Positions 1 to 11,482 of a stretch of DNA of 64,000 bases are shown one piece after another. A model generated the notes under the pieces. That model saw only the letters and a program-made list of their open reading frames with translations, did no database searches and had not been told where the DNA came from. The translations under genes and the position numbers were made by a program. The first letter of the stretch is position 1, and each line of letters opens with the position of its first letter. The stretch is from Earliella scabrosa (Eukaryota > Basidiomycota > Agaricomycetes > Polyporales > Polyporaceae), in the NCBI GenBank assembly GCA_022605405.1, contig JABYQQ010000022.1, forward strand, positions 434,001 to 498,000, written 5' to 3'.

Positions 1-1
1 G

Positions 2-202
2 ATGTACCCTCCTATCTTAGAGTTTGGAGACATCGTTCTAGTAGAAGCAATCGCTGTGCGATCTGACACCGTGTTTGGATCTGATGTTCATTTCCTAGCG
101 TACCAGATTTCCTTGCTTTACCCGGTCGGTGGCGCGTCGAAGGCGCAACGTCAAGTCCGAAAGGAGCCAGTACCGTACATAGCATTTCCATACGTATTGT
201 GA
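2..202 (+). CDS. 3' exon of an orphan gene with a GDIV motif (partial)
   Basis: A 66-codon open stretch ending in TGA; the gene probably begins left of the window. It carries FGDIVLVEA near residue 8, followed by a hydrophobic beta-like segment. The same motif occurs in orphan genes at 4.4-5.2 kb (TGDIVLLEA), 6.7-8.4 kb (PGDVVWFTF) and 47.6-47.8 kb (DDIVLVECH), so I treat it as one member of a dispersed family. I do not recognise a named domain and propose no function. Being short and at the window edge, it could be a chance frame. Confidence 0.35.
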   Translation: MYPPILEFGDIVLVEAIAVRSDTVFGSDVHFLAYQISLLYPVGGASKAQRQVRKEPVPYIAFPYVL

Positions 203-1322
203 CACGAGTCCACACCTGCAGCACGTCGTACTGTACAGGTGGATATAACATACAGCAACCCCCCCCCCATGCATAGTATCTACAAACATACCTGCGTTAT
301 CCGGGTCAGGGTAACAAACAAAACAGAATGTACACGGAGTATGAAAATGCCAACCCGATCCGCGACAACGATCCTTTCGAGCAAGGTCCCATACACCGAA
401 AAGTTGATATAAGAAACAAGACCCGACGATACGACCACATTACGTAGCATCCTTGAACAAGTTCGAACGAGCCATTGACAATACACACGTCGAGAGAATG
501 AGGAATTACTCCCGACTGCTAAACCGTCACCCTACACACATGCGCACACGCCACAGACGGCAATCACACTCGTCCAATAACAACGAGGTACTTATTACAC
601 GTGTTCCATAGCGATACGGCCCAGTACCCATATCACCGTCAGCCAACGACACACCATACACTATCATGCCAATACGTTTATCAGATGGCGAACAGCTCAC
701 CGATGCCTACCCAATACCTCGTGGTTGGGACACTCGTATCAGTGGTTGCCGATCCGCTGTATGCGATGGCTAGGGGTCAGCATCACGAACTACACGGGGA
801 GAGCGACAAACAACACCTTGTTGATGGTGGCCCCTACCGCACTACCGCATTGAGGAATGCATCGAGAGCTCGTACGCCAACCTGTGAGTCAGGACCGCAT
901 TCAACACCGAAAGGAAGGAGGCATCCGTAATGCGGGCACTTACAGCCATAACACTGGCGACGAATGGTCAAGCACCATGACCGCAATCTTGACGGGGCCT
1001 TGCATGGAGCGGAGAACTGGATACAGACCCAGCACGACCTCGAACGGCTGTTCGTGTCGGAAGTCACGTAGTCTACCGTTAGCCCACCGTCGACCAACAC
1101 CAAGCCACGATAATACTCACGAGCTGAACCATGACAAGCGCAAGCTGTAGTCGCAGCCGCCACACTCCCGGACGAGTCGACGCCGCGAACAAAAGCCACC
1201 AACTTCAAGAAAGACAGGGACAGAGATTGTAGCGGTCTTGGTAGCGCCGGGTTCCGAGGACGACATGGAGGAACGGAGCGCGACTACACGTACCAGCAGA
1301 CTTCGACAATCAGACACCGGAA
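203..1322. other. No gene recognised
   Basis: Short open frames lie on both strands, but none shows a recognisable motif and I could build no exon chain. Contains a C-run (about 260-267). Confidence 0.5.
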
Positions 1323-1898
1323 TTGAGCGACATTGAGGACAAGAGTGAGCTGTCACAAACAAACTGCAGTCAGAGAGGACATTCCGACCAATTAGCAAGA
1401 CGTAGGACACGCCGTACCTATAGAAGTACCTTGAGGGACATTTGGTATACAGCATGCGTTCTAGAGACCCAAGAGGCAGGCGGTAAGCGGGTAACCAACT
1501 CACGCACTCGAACCCACCAGGTTACCAAGCGGAGTTTCATATTTCAAGCCCCGGGAGGTGACCAGGCGCCCGTATTCGAGGAGGGGCGCTCAGGCCCACT
1601 TCACGCGAGTGGCAGCAAAGAAAGGGAGAGGAGCGTGGTTTTGGCCAGCATGACGAACTTCTATCACGTACACGAATTAGGCAAGTTCGTATCTGAGACG
1701 CAAAACGTCCGAGTGCATGTCAACGTTTGTAGAAGGCTCATCCGTTCACACGGACAGCGAAAAGGTCGGCACCTGTGTCATACTCACATCTCTGCCCTAC
1801 CCATAGGCACACAAAGGCGACCTATCATTTGTTGGAACAATTGCCATCAACCACATGCCGATAGTGACAGACAGTATTTCCGTACGAATCCAACCTAA
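1323..1898 (+). CDS. Possible orphan coding segment
   Basis: An uninterrupted 191-codon frame, the longest within the first 2 kb, opening at a TTG, so if real it is an internal or 3' exon. It is basic and polar. Its last third (VRVHVNVCRRLI) faintly resembles the beta-like segment of the GDIV family, but that is weak. No splice chain was found. It may be non-coding. Confidence 0.2.
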   Translation: MSDIEDKSELSQTNCSQRGHSDQLARRRTRRTYRSTLRDIWYTACVLETQEAGGKRVTNSRTRTHQVTKRSFIFQAPGGDQAPVFEEGRSGPLHASGSKERERSVVLASMTNFYHVHELGKFVSETQNVRVHVNVCRRLIRSHGQRKGRHLCHTHISALPIGTQRRPIICWNNCHQPHADSDRQYFRTNPT

Positions 1899-2116
1899 CC
1901 CAGACAACGGCCACCATCGTACTACATTCAGGACGGATAGCATCAAACAGGTATGTTTCGATCGATAACTGGTAGGGCTAATGAACGTACACACAGAAGC
2001 CAGTGTTATAGTACATATACAGGTATACACAGCACATCATGCCGCGGTCGTGGTGACATGCCAGACAATTCTCCTCCCAAACAGTTATCACCGGCTACGC
2101 CGCTCAAGTATAATGT

Positions 2117-3626
2117 CTAACTCCATCCATCCGAACAATGCCGGGGTTCAACCGGGAGCATATCGTCTTCACAGGGTCTGAGGAAGTGGTGATTCTCGTG
2201 TTCAGCGCAACTACCACGACCCATGGGATCCAGGAACAACATGCGCCGACAGAAATCATAGAACACCGGATCGTATATCTTGCTCTAGAAGCAACGGATG
2301 ACGTCAGACATCGCCGACCACAAAGAACGAAACACGAACCCCAAGTGGTAACATTCCTTGCACCGACCTCACCGCCGCGGACGATGCGCCCTGTTCCGCT
2401 GAGAATTGCACCTTCGGCACATGCCCAAACACGAACTTTCCACGAATGTCATCTTGTACGCGAACGACGAACGCCGGAGGGAAAGGCCCAAGAATACGGT
2501 CCAGCATCGCCAAGTATTCAGTAGACGAACCTGCAGGTGCAAACAATCTCTGGCCAAGGACGAACTCCGCAATGACGCAGCCCGCTGCGAAAACGTCAAC
2601 CGGATAACTCCAGGGCAAACCTAGGACGGAGGCACATCAGTCCATTTCAACAGACGCAACAGTGGACCGACCCATACCAACAATCAGTTCTGGCGCCCGG
2701 TATCCTTCAACACCTGATTTGCCCACAAGAGGGTTGCGGATAGTAACAGCATTGTCGAAGTTTGAAAGACATAACTCCACACTATGTAGCTCGGTCTGAC
2801 AGATCGCATGAGTGGGACTATGCACACCCGTTCATTACTGACACTCACCTTCGTCGCGAAACGACCATTGCATTGCATACGACGGCTCGTGCGCACTGCC
2901 GACGAACGAAATACAACGTTCTCGGGGGCAACACGGGTGTGCACGATCGACAGCGAATGCAAAACTAGCCACATCGTTAGCTACAAGTACATATGCCGAA
3001 TTTCAAGACCTTACATCTCAGCGCACGCAGGAGTTGCCACGACACTTCCCGCACCTGCCTTCGAGGCAATGGATATATAGCGCGCATGAACATTGCGTTT
3101 TCGAGTGTGAACTCGCAGGGATCCATAACAACGTATCTCACGTCATTATGCTGCCCGGCATCCACAACACGAGAGAACAGCCTAAATCAATGTGACCTGA
3201 GGGCCCTACAACCATTCCGACCATGCACTTATACTCACCGAAGATCGGAACCCACTTTGCTGTGTAACACTTCATGGACCCACTCTTCGTTGCTAATTGG
3301 GCCGACAGTACGACGAACCAACTTCACGTGGACCGGGAGGGCAGTCGCGGTATCCACGACGCGCACCACGACACCGGCTCCACAGTCGTCAAGTGATTCT
3401 TGTGCGACATCTATTCCCATAACACCACCAATCAGTACGCAGACCGGACATCGGTGTACAATACGAACGACTTACAGCGACGGGCAATCCTAGGGTTATC
3501 ACAATCGGATGCAACAGAGTCCACATCGTCGGACGACCAAAGATTCGTAGCCGACCGGTCAAGAGACGCATCGGCATAATCCGAGGTTCCAACTCCGCTA
3601 TCAACGCTCACTTTCAACCAAAACAC
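2117..3626 (-). CDS. CLK/LAMMER-like protein pseudokinase, seven exons
   Basis: Seven exons on the minus strand join in phase: 3626-3476, 3410-3239, 3181-3015, 2964-2849, 2795-2678, 2620-2373 and 2284-2117 (TAG). The true start probably lies further upstream because the first exon has no ATG. In order: glycine-loop remnant GAGVVVRV, a VHVKLVRR strand with the ATP-binding Lys, LHSLSIVHT leading to the catalytic loop, YRAPELIVG (P+1/APE), SYPVDVFAAGCVIAE (helix F), and DFCRRMLFLDPMGR (helix H-I). The catalytic loop reads HTRVAPEN where CLK kinases have HTDLKPEN, so the base Asp and following Lys are lost. The metal-binding DFG reads NFD. Overall layout fits a CMGC kinase, but phosphotransfer is unlikely. 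All junction phases agree, which argues against simple decay. Confidence 0.78.
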
Positions 3627-4380
3627 ATTATCAGCGCTGACCTTCTCACTGCATACAACGAAGACTCACTGGTAAAAGCGGATAACTCTTCAAACCCCGA
3701 ACCTACGTCTTCCTGCAGCGTGCCCGAACGTCCTTTTATCCTCGTCACTTCCTTCCATCACCTCATCCGTACCACGCGCCACCGCACACGTGCCAGCGGT
3801 CGTCGCCTCACCACGCTCGGGTCTGAATAACCGACGCATAGACCTCAGAGGGCACAAAAGACAACCCCCCCCCCTTCCGCACACCTCTCCGGTGAACCAC
3901 TGTGAACAATGGACCAACGGGTTCCGCAACATTCGCACAAGCACCCCAAACATGCGAATCAATATGACACCACTCATCACGCGCCTTACGCCCCACAATT
4001 CACAGAAAGCAGAAGGAGAAGGGACCCAAGTACAGATTACGACACAATAACTAGACCATAGACCACCATCAGAAGTCTAGAGCAGCGGACCATACGGTCC
4101 AGACGTTAAGGCATATGTGAAATAACAAGTGGACGCGACGGTCTAGACATAGACGCGTCCTCATTTTGTATCCCCGTTTCGAAGCGAGGCGTACCGTAAA
4201 CCCAACTCGGGAAATAACATGCTCCACCCGCAGTTCACTGACGTTCCTGTAGGGGAAGAACACCATAAGTAACAAGGCACGTCTTCAACGTACCAACCCA
4301 TCCCCGCACACACCCCCATACAGCCAAACTTGTTGTAACCTTTGTAACCGTACAGACAAACAACTCACCCTGACATGTCT
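3627..4380. other. No gene recognised; may hold the pseudokinase 5' exon
   Basis: The minus strand at 3630-3720 has an acidic, serine-rich frame that could be a 5' exon of the pseudokinase, but I could not fix a junction. Nothing else recognised. Confidence 0.4.
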
Positions 4381-5221
4381 ATGGACGCAGACAGGGACGA
4401 CGACACGATTGTCAGTCTAACAGATTTACAACTACCCTTATGGGCAAACGAGCCTCTCATCAGGTATTATGCACCTGAACATCGGACGTTGCCATCCTAA
4501 TTCCGCCTTTGACTTAGTCGCTTGAAAAGAATCACGGAATTTCGGGGAGACGACATCCGCGTACCAATCACGAACATCCCTGCAACTGCTCGATGGGAGG
4601 GAGATACGTCATCATCAATTCTTTGCGCGAACAGACGTCCTCTTATAGTTATGGTGTTGGGAACACTACGGGCATTAACTCTTCTCGTCAAAGAAGCGAC
4701 AGAAGAATCGGGTACTATGGTCGCGATAGAACTTCTCCGCGACGTCGACAAACAACTTGCCGACCGAATAACCGGTGAATCACGCATATGTGGTACGCGG
4801 AAACGCTCAACTCATGAGAGCACCACCCGCTGAAATGAGACGGCGCATTTACAGCAGACGATCACTTCGCCGACCTAGAAGCTTATCATATCAGTAATAG
4901 CACCAATCACGTAAGCAGACAAACGCGTATCTCATGTCATACCGCCACTCAAATGCGATGCAGCTCCATGATACATTCTACGACGCGACAACCACGTTCA
5001 GGGCCAAAGAACATATGCGGAAACTAGACCCCACGCAGATGCACACCGGCGACATCGTCTTACTAGAAGCCCATCTCACACGGTTCACCCTCCCCGATGC
5101 CACACCACCCCACACTACTCCATCGACAATCAAGTTGAACATGGTCGCTTTATCCCAAATTGCACGCGCACCACGTCTACCCGTAATACAAGAACCAGAC
5201 GGCTTCACGTGGTCTCTATAG
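4381..5221 (+). CDS. Orphan multi-exon gene with GDIV motif
   Basis: Exon 1 (4381-4463) opens with ATG and an acidic leader MDADRDDDT. Exon 2 (4518-4774) joins in phase, and its segment RPLIVMVLGTLRALTLLV is hydrophobic. The last exon (about 4944-5221) carries MHTGDIVLLEAHLTR, then ends in TAG. A small exon is still missing between 4775 and 4943, since the phases do not close. The GDIV segment links it to similar genes at 0-0.2, 6.7-8.4 and 47.6 kb. I know no named family and propose no function. Confidence 0.5.
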
Positions 5222-6721
5222 ACGGCGGCGGAGATAGGATACGGATGTGTAACTAGCCGAGACAAACAGAAGTGCCCCAACCAGTCGTGAACGCGAATCG
5301 CGAGTGTACGATGCACTACCGATCGACCTGAGTCAGCTATACCACCGCTAACACGGGGCTACCCCCCTCCACGAATTGATAAAATATACACAAAAGACCG
5401 CACGAGGTGCAGTTTCGGCAAGGCCGGCCTCCGTCGCACTGTGAACGGATGACATCAACACAGCTTGCGGGAACGACACAAGCACTTACGATACGCCCGA
5501 CGTTCAAACAAGGATTGCAGGCAACACCCCCGCCCCCCATATCATCATCGTCCTGATGCGTGTTTGCATACGTATTCCCCCCCGGGGTTGAACTAGCATT
5601 CACTTGTTCGGTGCCGCCGGGCCGACAGGTGTCTCTAGGCTTCCGACCCTGATACGGATGAGTTCGGCGTCGCTCCCGTCTTAGTTGTAAACCGAGCGTG
5701 GAAGACCCAGAGATCCCTCGCGTTCCTCTACCATCACAATCCAGGCCGCCGTCGGCCTCCTAGTAGAAGGAGCGACTAAGCTCACGTTAACCGTATGTCA
5801 TCTATATACCAGCACTTACATCAGATCCATTGAAGGCCTGTCGGTCGCGTACGAAAGATGTAGCCTGCACGAGCGCTTGAGTCTCTACAGACGATAATTT
5901 ATTCAGACATGTCGGATACACTATAAACAGTACCACAGCCCAGTAACCTACTCACCATCTTCGACGGGACGCGAGCCGTTCACCGTTGGCGCGTTATGCG
6001 GTGCTTCGACCAATCCTTCCATGGCAAACGCCTGCAAGGCTTCATCGCACCGAGTACATAGTTCCATAGCATCGACATTCTACAACAAGTATATTGAGAA
6101 TACAATTCTGATCATGATCGAGCACGAGCATACCAGCACACCCGGGTTACAGCAGATACACGGTTCCGACGAGGGATTTGGAAGTTCAGCCATGACAACA
6201 TCTCCATCGGAAGGATAGTAGCCAGGTACATTCAAGTGGGTCTCGCAGTAGCCCACCGCGGAGGGCGGAAAATCCGTAAAGACACGAGACGTCTGCATGG
6301 ACATCACTGCGACACGCGTTCGACAAGGCGCACGCTACAACCTATGAGCAGTACACGAATATAAATGAACCTCCAAGCATTCCCGAACGTTAACGCCGTA
6401 CAGCTCTCCAACACCCCGTAATCCCAACATGCGCATGATCATCTAGACCAAGGGCCACTGACGGATCTCGATAGGCGGACGGAGCCGCCAGAGCATAGCC
6501 CGCAACGCACAAGACACATGCATCCAAAGTAGCGAACGAATACCGCCGCCGCTATAACACCCGGGCCGATGTCACACACAACCGCATCAGTATCCCGGCC
6601 AATGTTACGTATACACATTAAGTCCCGCTAAACATGCAACGCGTACGGCTGACCATGGCTACAAAGCGGCCTGACACCGTCCAAGCTAAAACGGCGGACA
6701 TACATCACCACATGTGAACAT
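5222..6721. other. No gene resolved
   Basis: A minus frame at 6080-6307 contains a GDVVMAELP segment that may be another stray exon of the GDIV-motif family, but no splice partners were found. The remainder shows only short frames. Confidence 0.4.
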
Positions 6722-8377
6722 CTAACGACGACGAACCGTGCCTCCCTTCCCGCTCCGGGTTACCCTGTTGCCAGTGGCCGGCCTCTTCACCACTACAGCG
6801 TCTTCATCCGAGAGGTCGCTCAGAATATCTTCAGAACTTATCACACGCTTGCGTTTACGCTAAACACAAGGTCATGATGTCAACAACATGCACGTTGTCA
6901 ATGTGGACTACATGCACTCACCGGCGATGAACTAGTGCCAGACATGGTGGATGCCACAGATCGTACACCGTCTTCATCTGACAATTGAGGCGAAAGCGAC
7001 TTCCAATCGGGGGACTCTCTTCCAACAGTCACATACTCGAGCTCCGGGGACGGACTTTGAACAGCTCGACGGCCCGCCTTCACATCTCCTAGAGTACCTG
7101 TCGAGGACTCTGAAGGTCCATGGCTCTTAGAAAGAACACCGGAGATTGGCTCTGCAGTCCGAGCGGGCCCAGCCCTATCAGCGGGCCTACCCCGGGGAGT
7201 CGGCGGAGGACCCTGAGACGCAGACGGCACGTCATCAATATCGATCTGCTCGTCGACGTCCCTTTGACTGCTTAGACCTACTAGTAATCCAAATCAGCGT
7301 TACGACGCAAACAAAGAGCGGAGAAGACGTACCGTCCAGGACGTCACCATCTCTCAACGACGGTCCTATAGTCGGTCGTGGGATAATGGGAATCTCATCC
7401 CTTGAGGACGACAACGGGTCTCCCGTATCAACCGCTGAATACACACGAACCAATTCAACAGGGGAAAACTCCGGCCACCATTCTTTGCCGATGATGAAAG
7501 TAACAGTGAACGTGAACCATACAACGTCCCCTGGCTTGAGTGCGTTGGGTTTGCATTTGCGAATATCACGAAACCGTCCGCGTTCCCACGAAAACACACC
7601 AGGGCGTGCCGGGTTTGCCCTGTACCTGCGCGATCGCCGGTCGGCCTCGAGGACCCATCGATGTAGATGCGACGGAGTGCGCGGCTTCTTTGTGCCCTCC
7701 TTGTGATGCAAGAACATCGGCGCGGATAGGCGGTACCGATTGGTGAAGTCGGAATTATTCCCTGACTGGTACTCCCGTCGGTTGACGTCGTCCGCAGGAA
7801 AGCCCTCACGGCCTCGCAGATATGTCTCCAACTCCTATTTCACCACCAGCATTAGCACACAATGATAGACAACCGTTTCGAATGCTACACAGACCTCTTG
7901 TAGCTCGTACAGCGACTTATCATCCGACGTATCAAATGCGTACGTATAAGCACACTTGTAGGTCGCGTAACGTTCGCTGCATAACGCGGTCACCAGACAG
8001 CTACACATCGACGCAGCCCATTGCACTCACATTTCACTGATACCCTGTGGAATGTCCGCTTTCGTAGGCACGAGGTTCCCCGTCTCATAATCATCTGAGC
8101 CGGAGAATATCCCCGCATGACAAAACAAGGCGGGTCGATCTGTACCAGCCACAACCATCTATACGCGGGTTACAGTCGAGCTGATATCAGTACCTGTAAC
8201 ATATTCAAAGAAGGGTTTATAGCTCCGTACCATCCAACTGTGTTCAGACGTCTGGCGAGCCTCCACAAGGGGCGAGTCTGTTTGCAGAGACGGGATTGCC
8301 TCCCCATAGATGATGTCTGCAGCCCGCACACGCTTCACCTTCCACTCATCCACCAGGGATTGCGCATCCCGATCCAT
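6722..8377 (-). CDS. Orphan protein of 456 aa, GDIV/GDVV-motif family, six exons
   Basis: A complete minus-strand model with every junction in phase: 8377-8194, 8139-8031, 7976-7895, 7834-7333, 7277-6922 and 6859-6722, ATG to TAG. The N-terminal half is globular and aromatic-rich (FFEYVTDRPALF, YATYKCAYTYAF). A basic stretch precedes PNALKPGDVVWFTFTV and a Trp/Pro segment, WWPEFSPVELVRV. From about residue 270 the protein is low-complexity, Ser/Pro/Glu-rich and ends with a basic RKRKR nuclear-signal-like run and a basic tail. This resembles orphan proteins I associate with polypore genomes, without a named domain. The disordered acidic/basic C-terminus suggests a nuclear location (inference). 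Confidence 0.72.
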
Positions 8378-11300
8378 GGCGAGGCTGCGTCAAGAGTGCG
8401 ATGTTATGCCGGCAAGGTGGCACTAACTACTCACTAACGACGAAAATATCGAGTGTTTAAGTAGCAGATGCGAGGAGTCTAGACCGCCATCCGCAGCCGC
8501 AACCCAGAATCTGCCGCATGCTCCTCACCCTGCACATGCAAGTACAACCAAGACCCAACAGAGCATAGCGTACGCACCATCTAGATTAATGGCGACCCCC
8601 ATTCACCCATCGGGTGCCGCAACGCGCGCAAACCAGCACGTCGCACAGAAGAGAACTGGGGTAACAACCCGGAATTTGACGCCCAACAAAAACGTGGCCG
8701 GCTGCGATAGGAATTTCCAACCGGCGTTCTAGAACACTCTACTCCTCCAACACTCAACACTTTGCAAAGGCCCCCCTCCACAGTCACTAAGCGTATACGT
8801 CGACTATGGGGCTATGTATGTATAGGACCACCTCTGTGTCAATTTACAGACCGACTCGACCCTTCGCAAACCGCTAAACAGTCGGGCCACTTGAACTTCT
8901 CGGAGTACACAGTCGCTATTGCAATACGTTCCTCTACCACATACCTGCGACCGAGCCGTAGACACTGTCAAACGGTAGCTGACAGATACTGACGACAAAA
9001 ATGGGGCGCAGCCGGAGAGGGACCGCATCCACACGCAATACCACTCGCCGTACGAAACGTCCCCCCCAACTGCCTGTCGATGACATAGTATGTATCTTCC
9101 CTTACAACGTCAAACAATTGTTCAACGACATCATGTCTACTGTCCCCGTAGCCGCCTACATCTCCGCTATCCCAAACTGAAATTGGGACGCCGCACTCCA
9201 TTCGTCGATGGAACAAACAGGTGAAAGCGGACATTCGAGAAGTGAGCACGCCCCGTAGGATCTCATTCCGATCCATCCAGGCTCATTATGGTATGATACA
9301 GGGGCGTGCGGAATACGGTGTCAGAGCACTAATGTATCCCGTGAATAGCCTCAAATCCGTCGTAATATGGCTGCCCGTATTACCAGGGCACGCATTTGAG
9401 GGAGAACACACACGCTGGGCGATGGACCTGAACGTCCGCCGTTGGTACCCATTCGGCTCTACTCGACATGTCATCAAATCTGTTCCAACATTGATCGCCA
9501 CCATCCATTGCGGAATCACTACTCAATTGTAGTGTCCAAAGAGTCTGACGAACTTTCAACCAACCAATGCGTGCGCTCCTTATCGGGGTTACCACATGCC
9601 GGCAACGTCATCGTCATCCGTCATGCGGCGCGTTGCCCATTGGATGTTACCCACATGCCCAGCAACGAGCGAACTCTAGTTGATCTTGTTGTGGATAGGT
9701 GCGAATCATCGCACCAATGATGACCGACCAGCGTGTTTGCTGACAACGGGTGTAGGTGGATTGACTCCAACGCAGATGATACATCGGACGCCGGCGAGGA
9801 CGACATGGACTCTGCGTAAATACATCACGTCATCCCGTTGCCACTCGCACGAAGGAATCGTACGAACGAGGAGTAACGCCCCAATCCCCCCACACCACAG
9901 CATGTAGGCTACATGCGTCGGTCGTAGCCGTAAACCCGCCCCTTAGCATACCACGCCCAGACGATGTACTATACACCTACGAATTCACCTCGTATTTATT
10001 TGCGAACATGAATGGACCACGCAAACTGTTATACAAACACATCCACGTCGACACGCTGTACTGCATCGTCCAATGCCTGGCGGGGACGACACAGTACGAC
10101 GGAACCGCCTCTCCTAAGCCCGACGCAAGCGCAACAACTGGAGTACAGATGACGATGATATCCCGATAGTGCCCGCGATACATCACCACCACGAATGTGT
10201 ACCACGAACAGCTCCACATACACCTCGACCCACCCCCCCAAAAAATCCGGACCCCGCTCCAACGAGTGAGAAGCAAACCCTTCGCCACTACTACTACGTC
10301 GAGGGTGTGCGCGTAGAGAGCGCCAATCATTAAACCCAACCAGTCAACGATACAATGCAACAATGTCGACATCTCATCATTCTTACACATGAACTTTACA
10401 CGCACCCCGCCCCACGACACGCCCCACTCACGCGTGCACAATCTCACCTAATACCGACGTATGTATGCAACAACACAACATCCACCACGATGCAGCAACA
10501 GACCATCCTAACATCAATATCACCGTATGCATCTACGTACTCCCAATACAGGTGAAGCAGTGCGCGCAGTCGCACGCCCCCGAATAAGGCAGAGTCTTCG
10601 ACAACGTGCTTACTACCCAACATCGAACGCTCTCGACCACCCACGGAAGCGAGAACTGAGGGCGCCTCTCCAACATGCTGTTACCCTACAACGTCGCTCC
10701 CCTTCTACAACCACGTACCGCGCAATCGAGGAGGAACTGGGGGCCAATTATGGAGTACACTAACGGAACCGTGCATCGCACATCCCCTCACAGGCGAACG
10801 CAACGGGACGCATCGGACAGTACATACCCACCCGATCGTCGACCCGATTCTCGTAAATTGAACATAAGTAACTGAGCACCACCACCCCCAACTGCCGGGA
10901 TTGTGCTACCCCTCCGTCGGAAATAGTGCAGACGTCTACTACGACTACAACGACCCTCCGTTCGCCGTTTCATCCAAGTCGTAAACCCACAGTCGACTAT
11001 TCACGTCATTCACGATGGATACCAGTCAATGCGATCTACAACGCACACCAACCACCAATACGAGCGGCGGGCATGGATACGTCCCTGAGCAGACGCCGTT
11101 CGTGGTTTATGCACGAGGTGTGATAGTGCAACTATCCTCACGCAGCATACGGAATACACTGACAACAAACATACCCAGCCGGTCCAGAGCCATTCTCGAT
11201 TTCCAAAGTAAGAACGCATATACCTCAGTCCGCAGCAACGCTCAACTGCTCTGTCAATTCTAGGTAGCTGCAACTCTGGACAAGGTACCATCGTGATTCG

Positions 11301-11482
11301 TTGTCAAACGTACAAATATCACCGTTCCTGACAAAAGCCCGATCAGCTGACGCACGGTTTGGACACACGCTTCGTTGACACACGAATGTAGGCATACGCA
11401 CTACCGTAGCGACACACATATAGCTGCTTACGTACGTGTTAACAGCGTAACGTTCTCTGTCGACAGAGGGAAGCAACATACA
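8378..11482. other. No complete gene; scattered candidate exons
   Basis: Two frames look better than background: minus 8968-9276 (with WDSGDVGGYGDSRHDVVEQL and TYYVIDRQLG) and a plus 56-codon ATG frame at 10010-10180 (MNGPRKLLYKHIHVDT). I recognise neither and could not extend them by splicing. The + strand around 10,200-10,480 is strikingly rich in C and A. The N-terminal exons of the R1 gene should lie at the right end, roughly 11.2-11.5 kb, but I could not place them. Confidence 0.35.

Noticed and set aside
2117..3626. Calling the kinase-like gene a pseudogene
   Set aside because: All seven exons join in phase without stops or frameshifts; only catalytic residues differ, so a pseudokinase is the better description.
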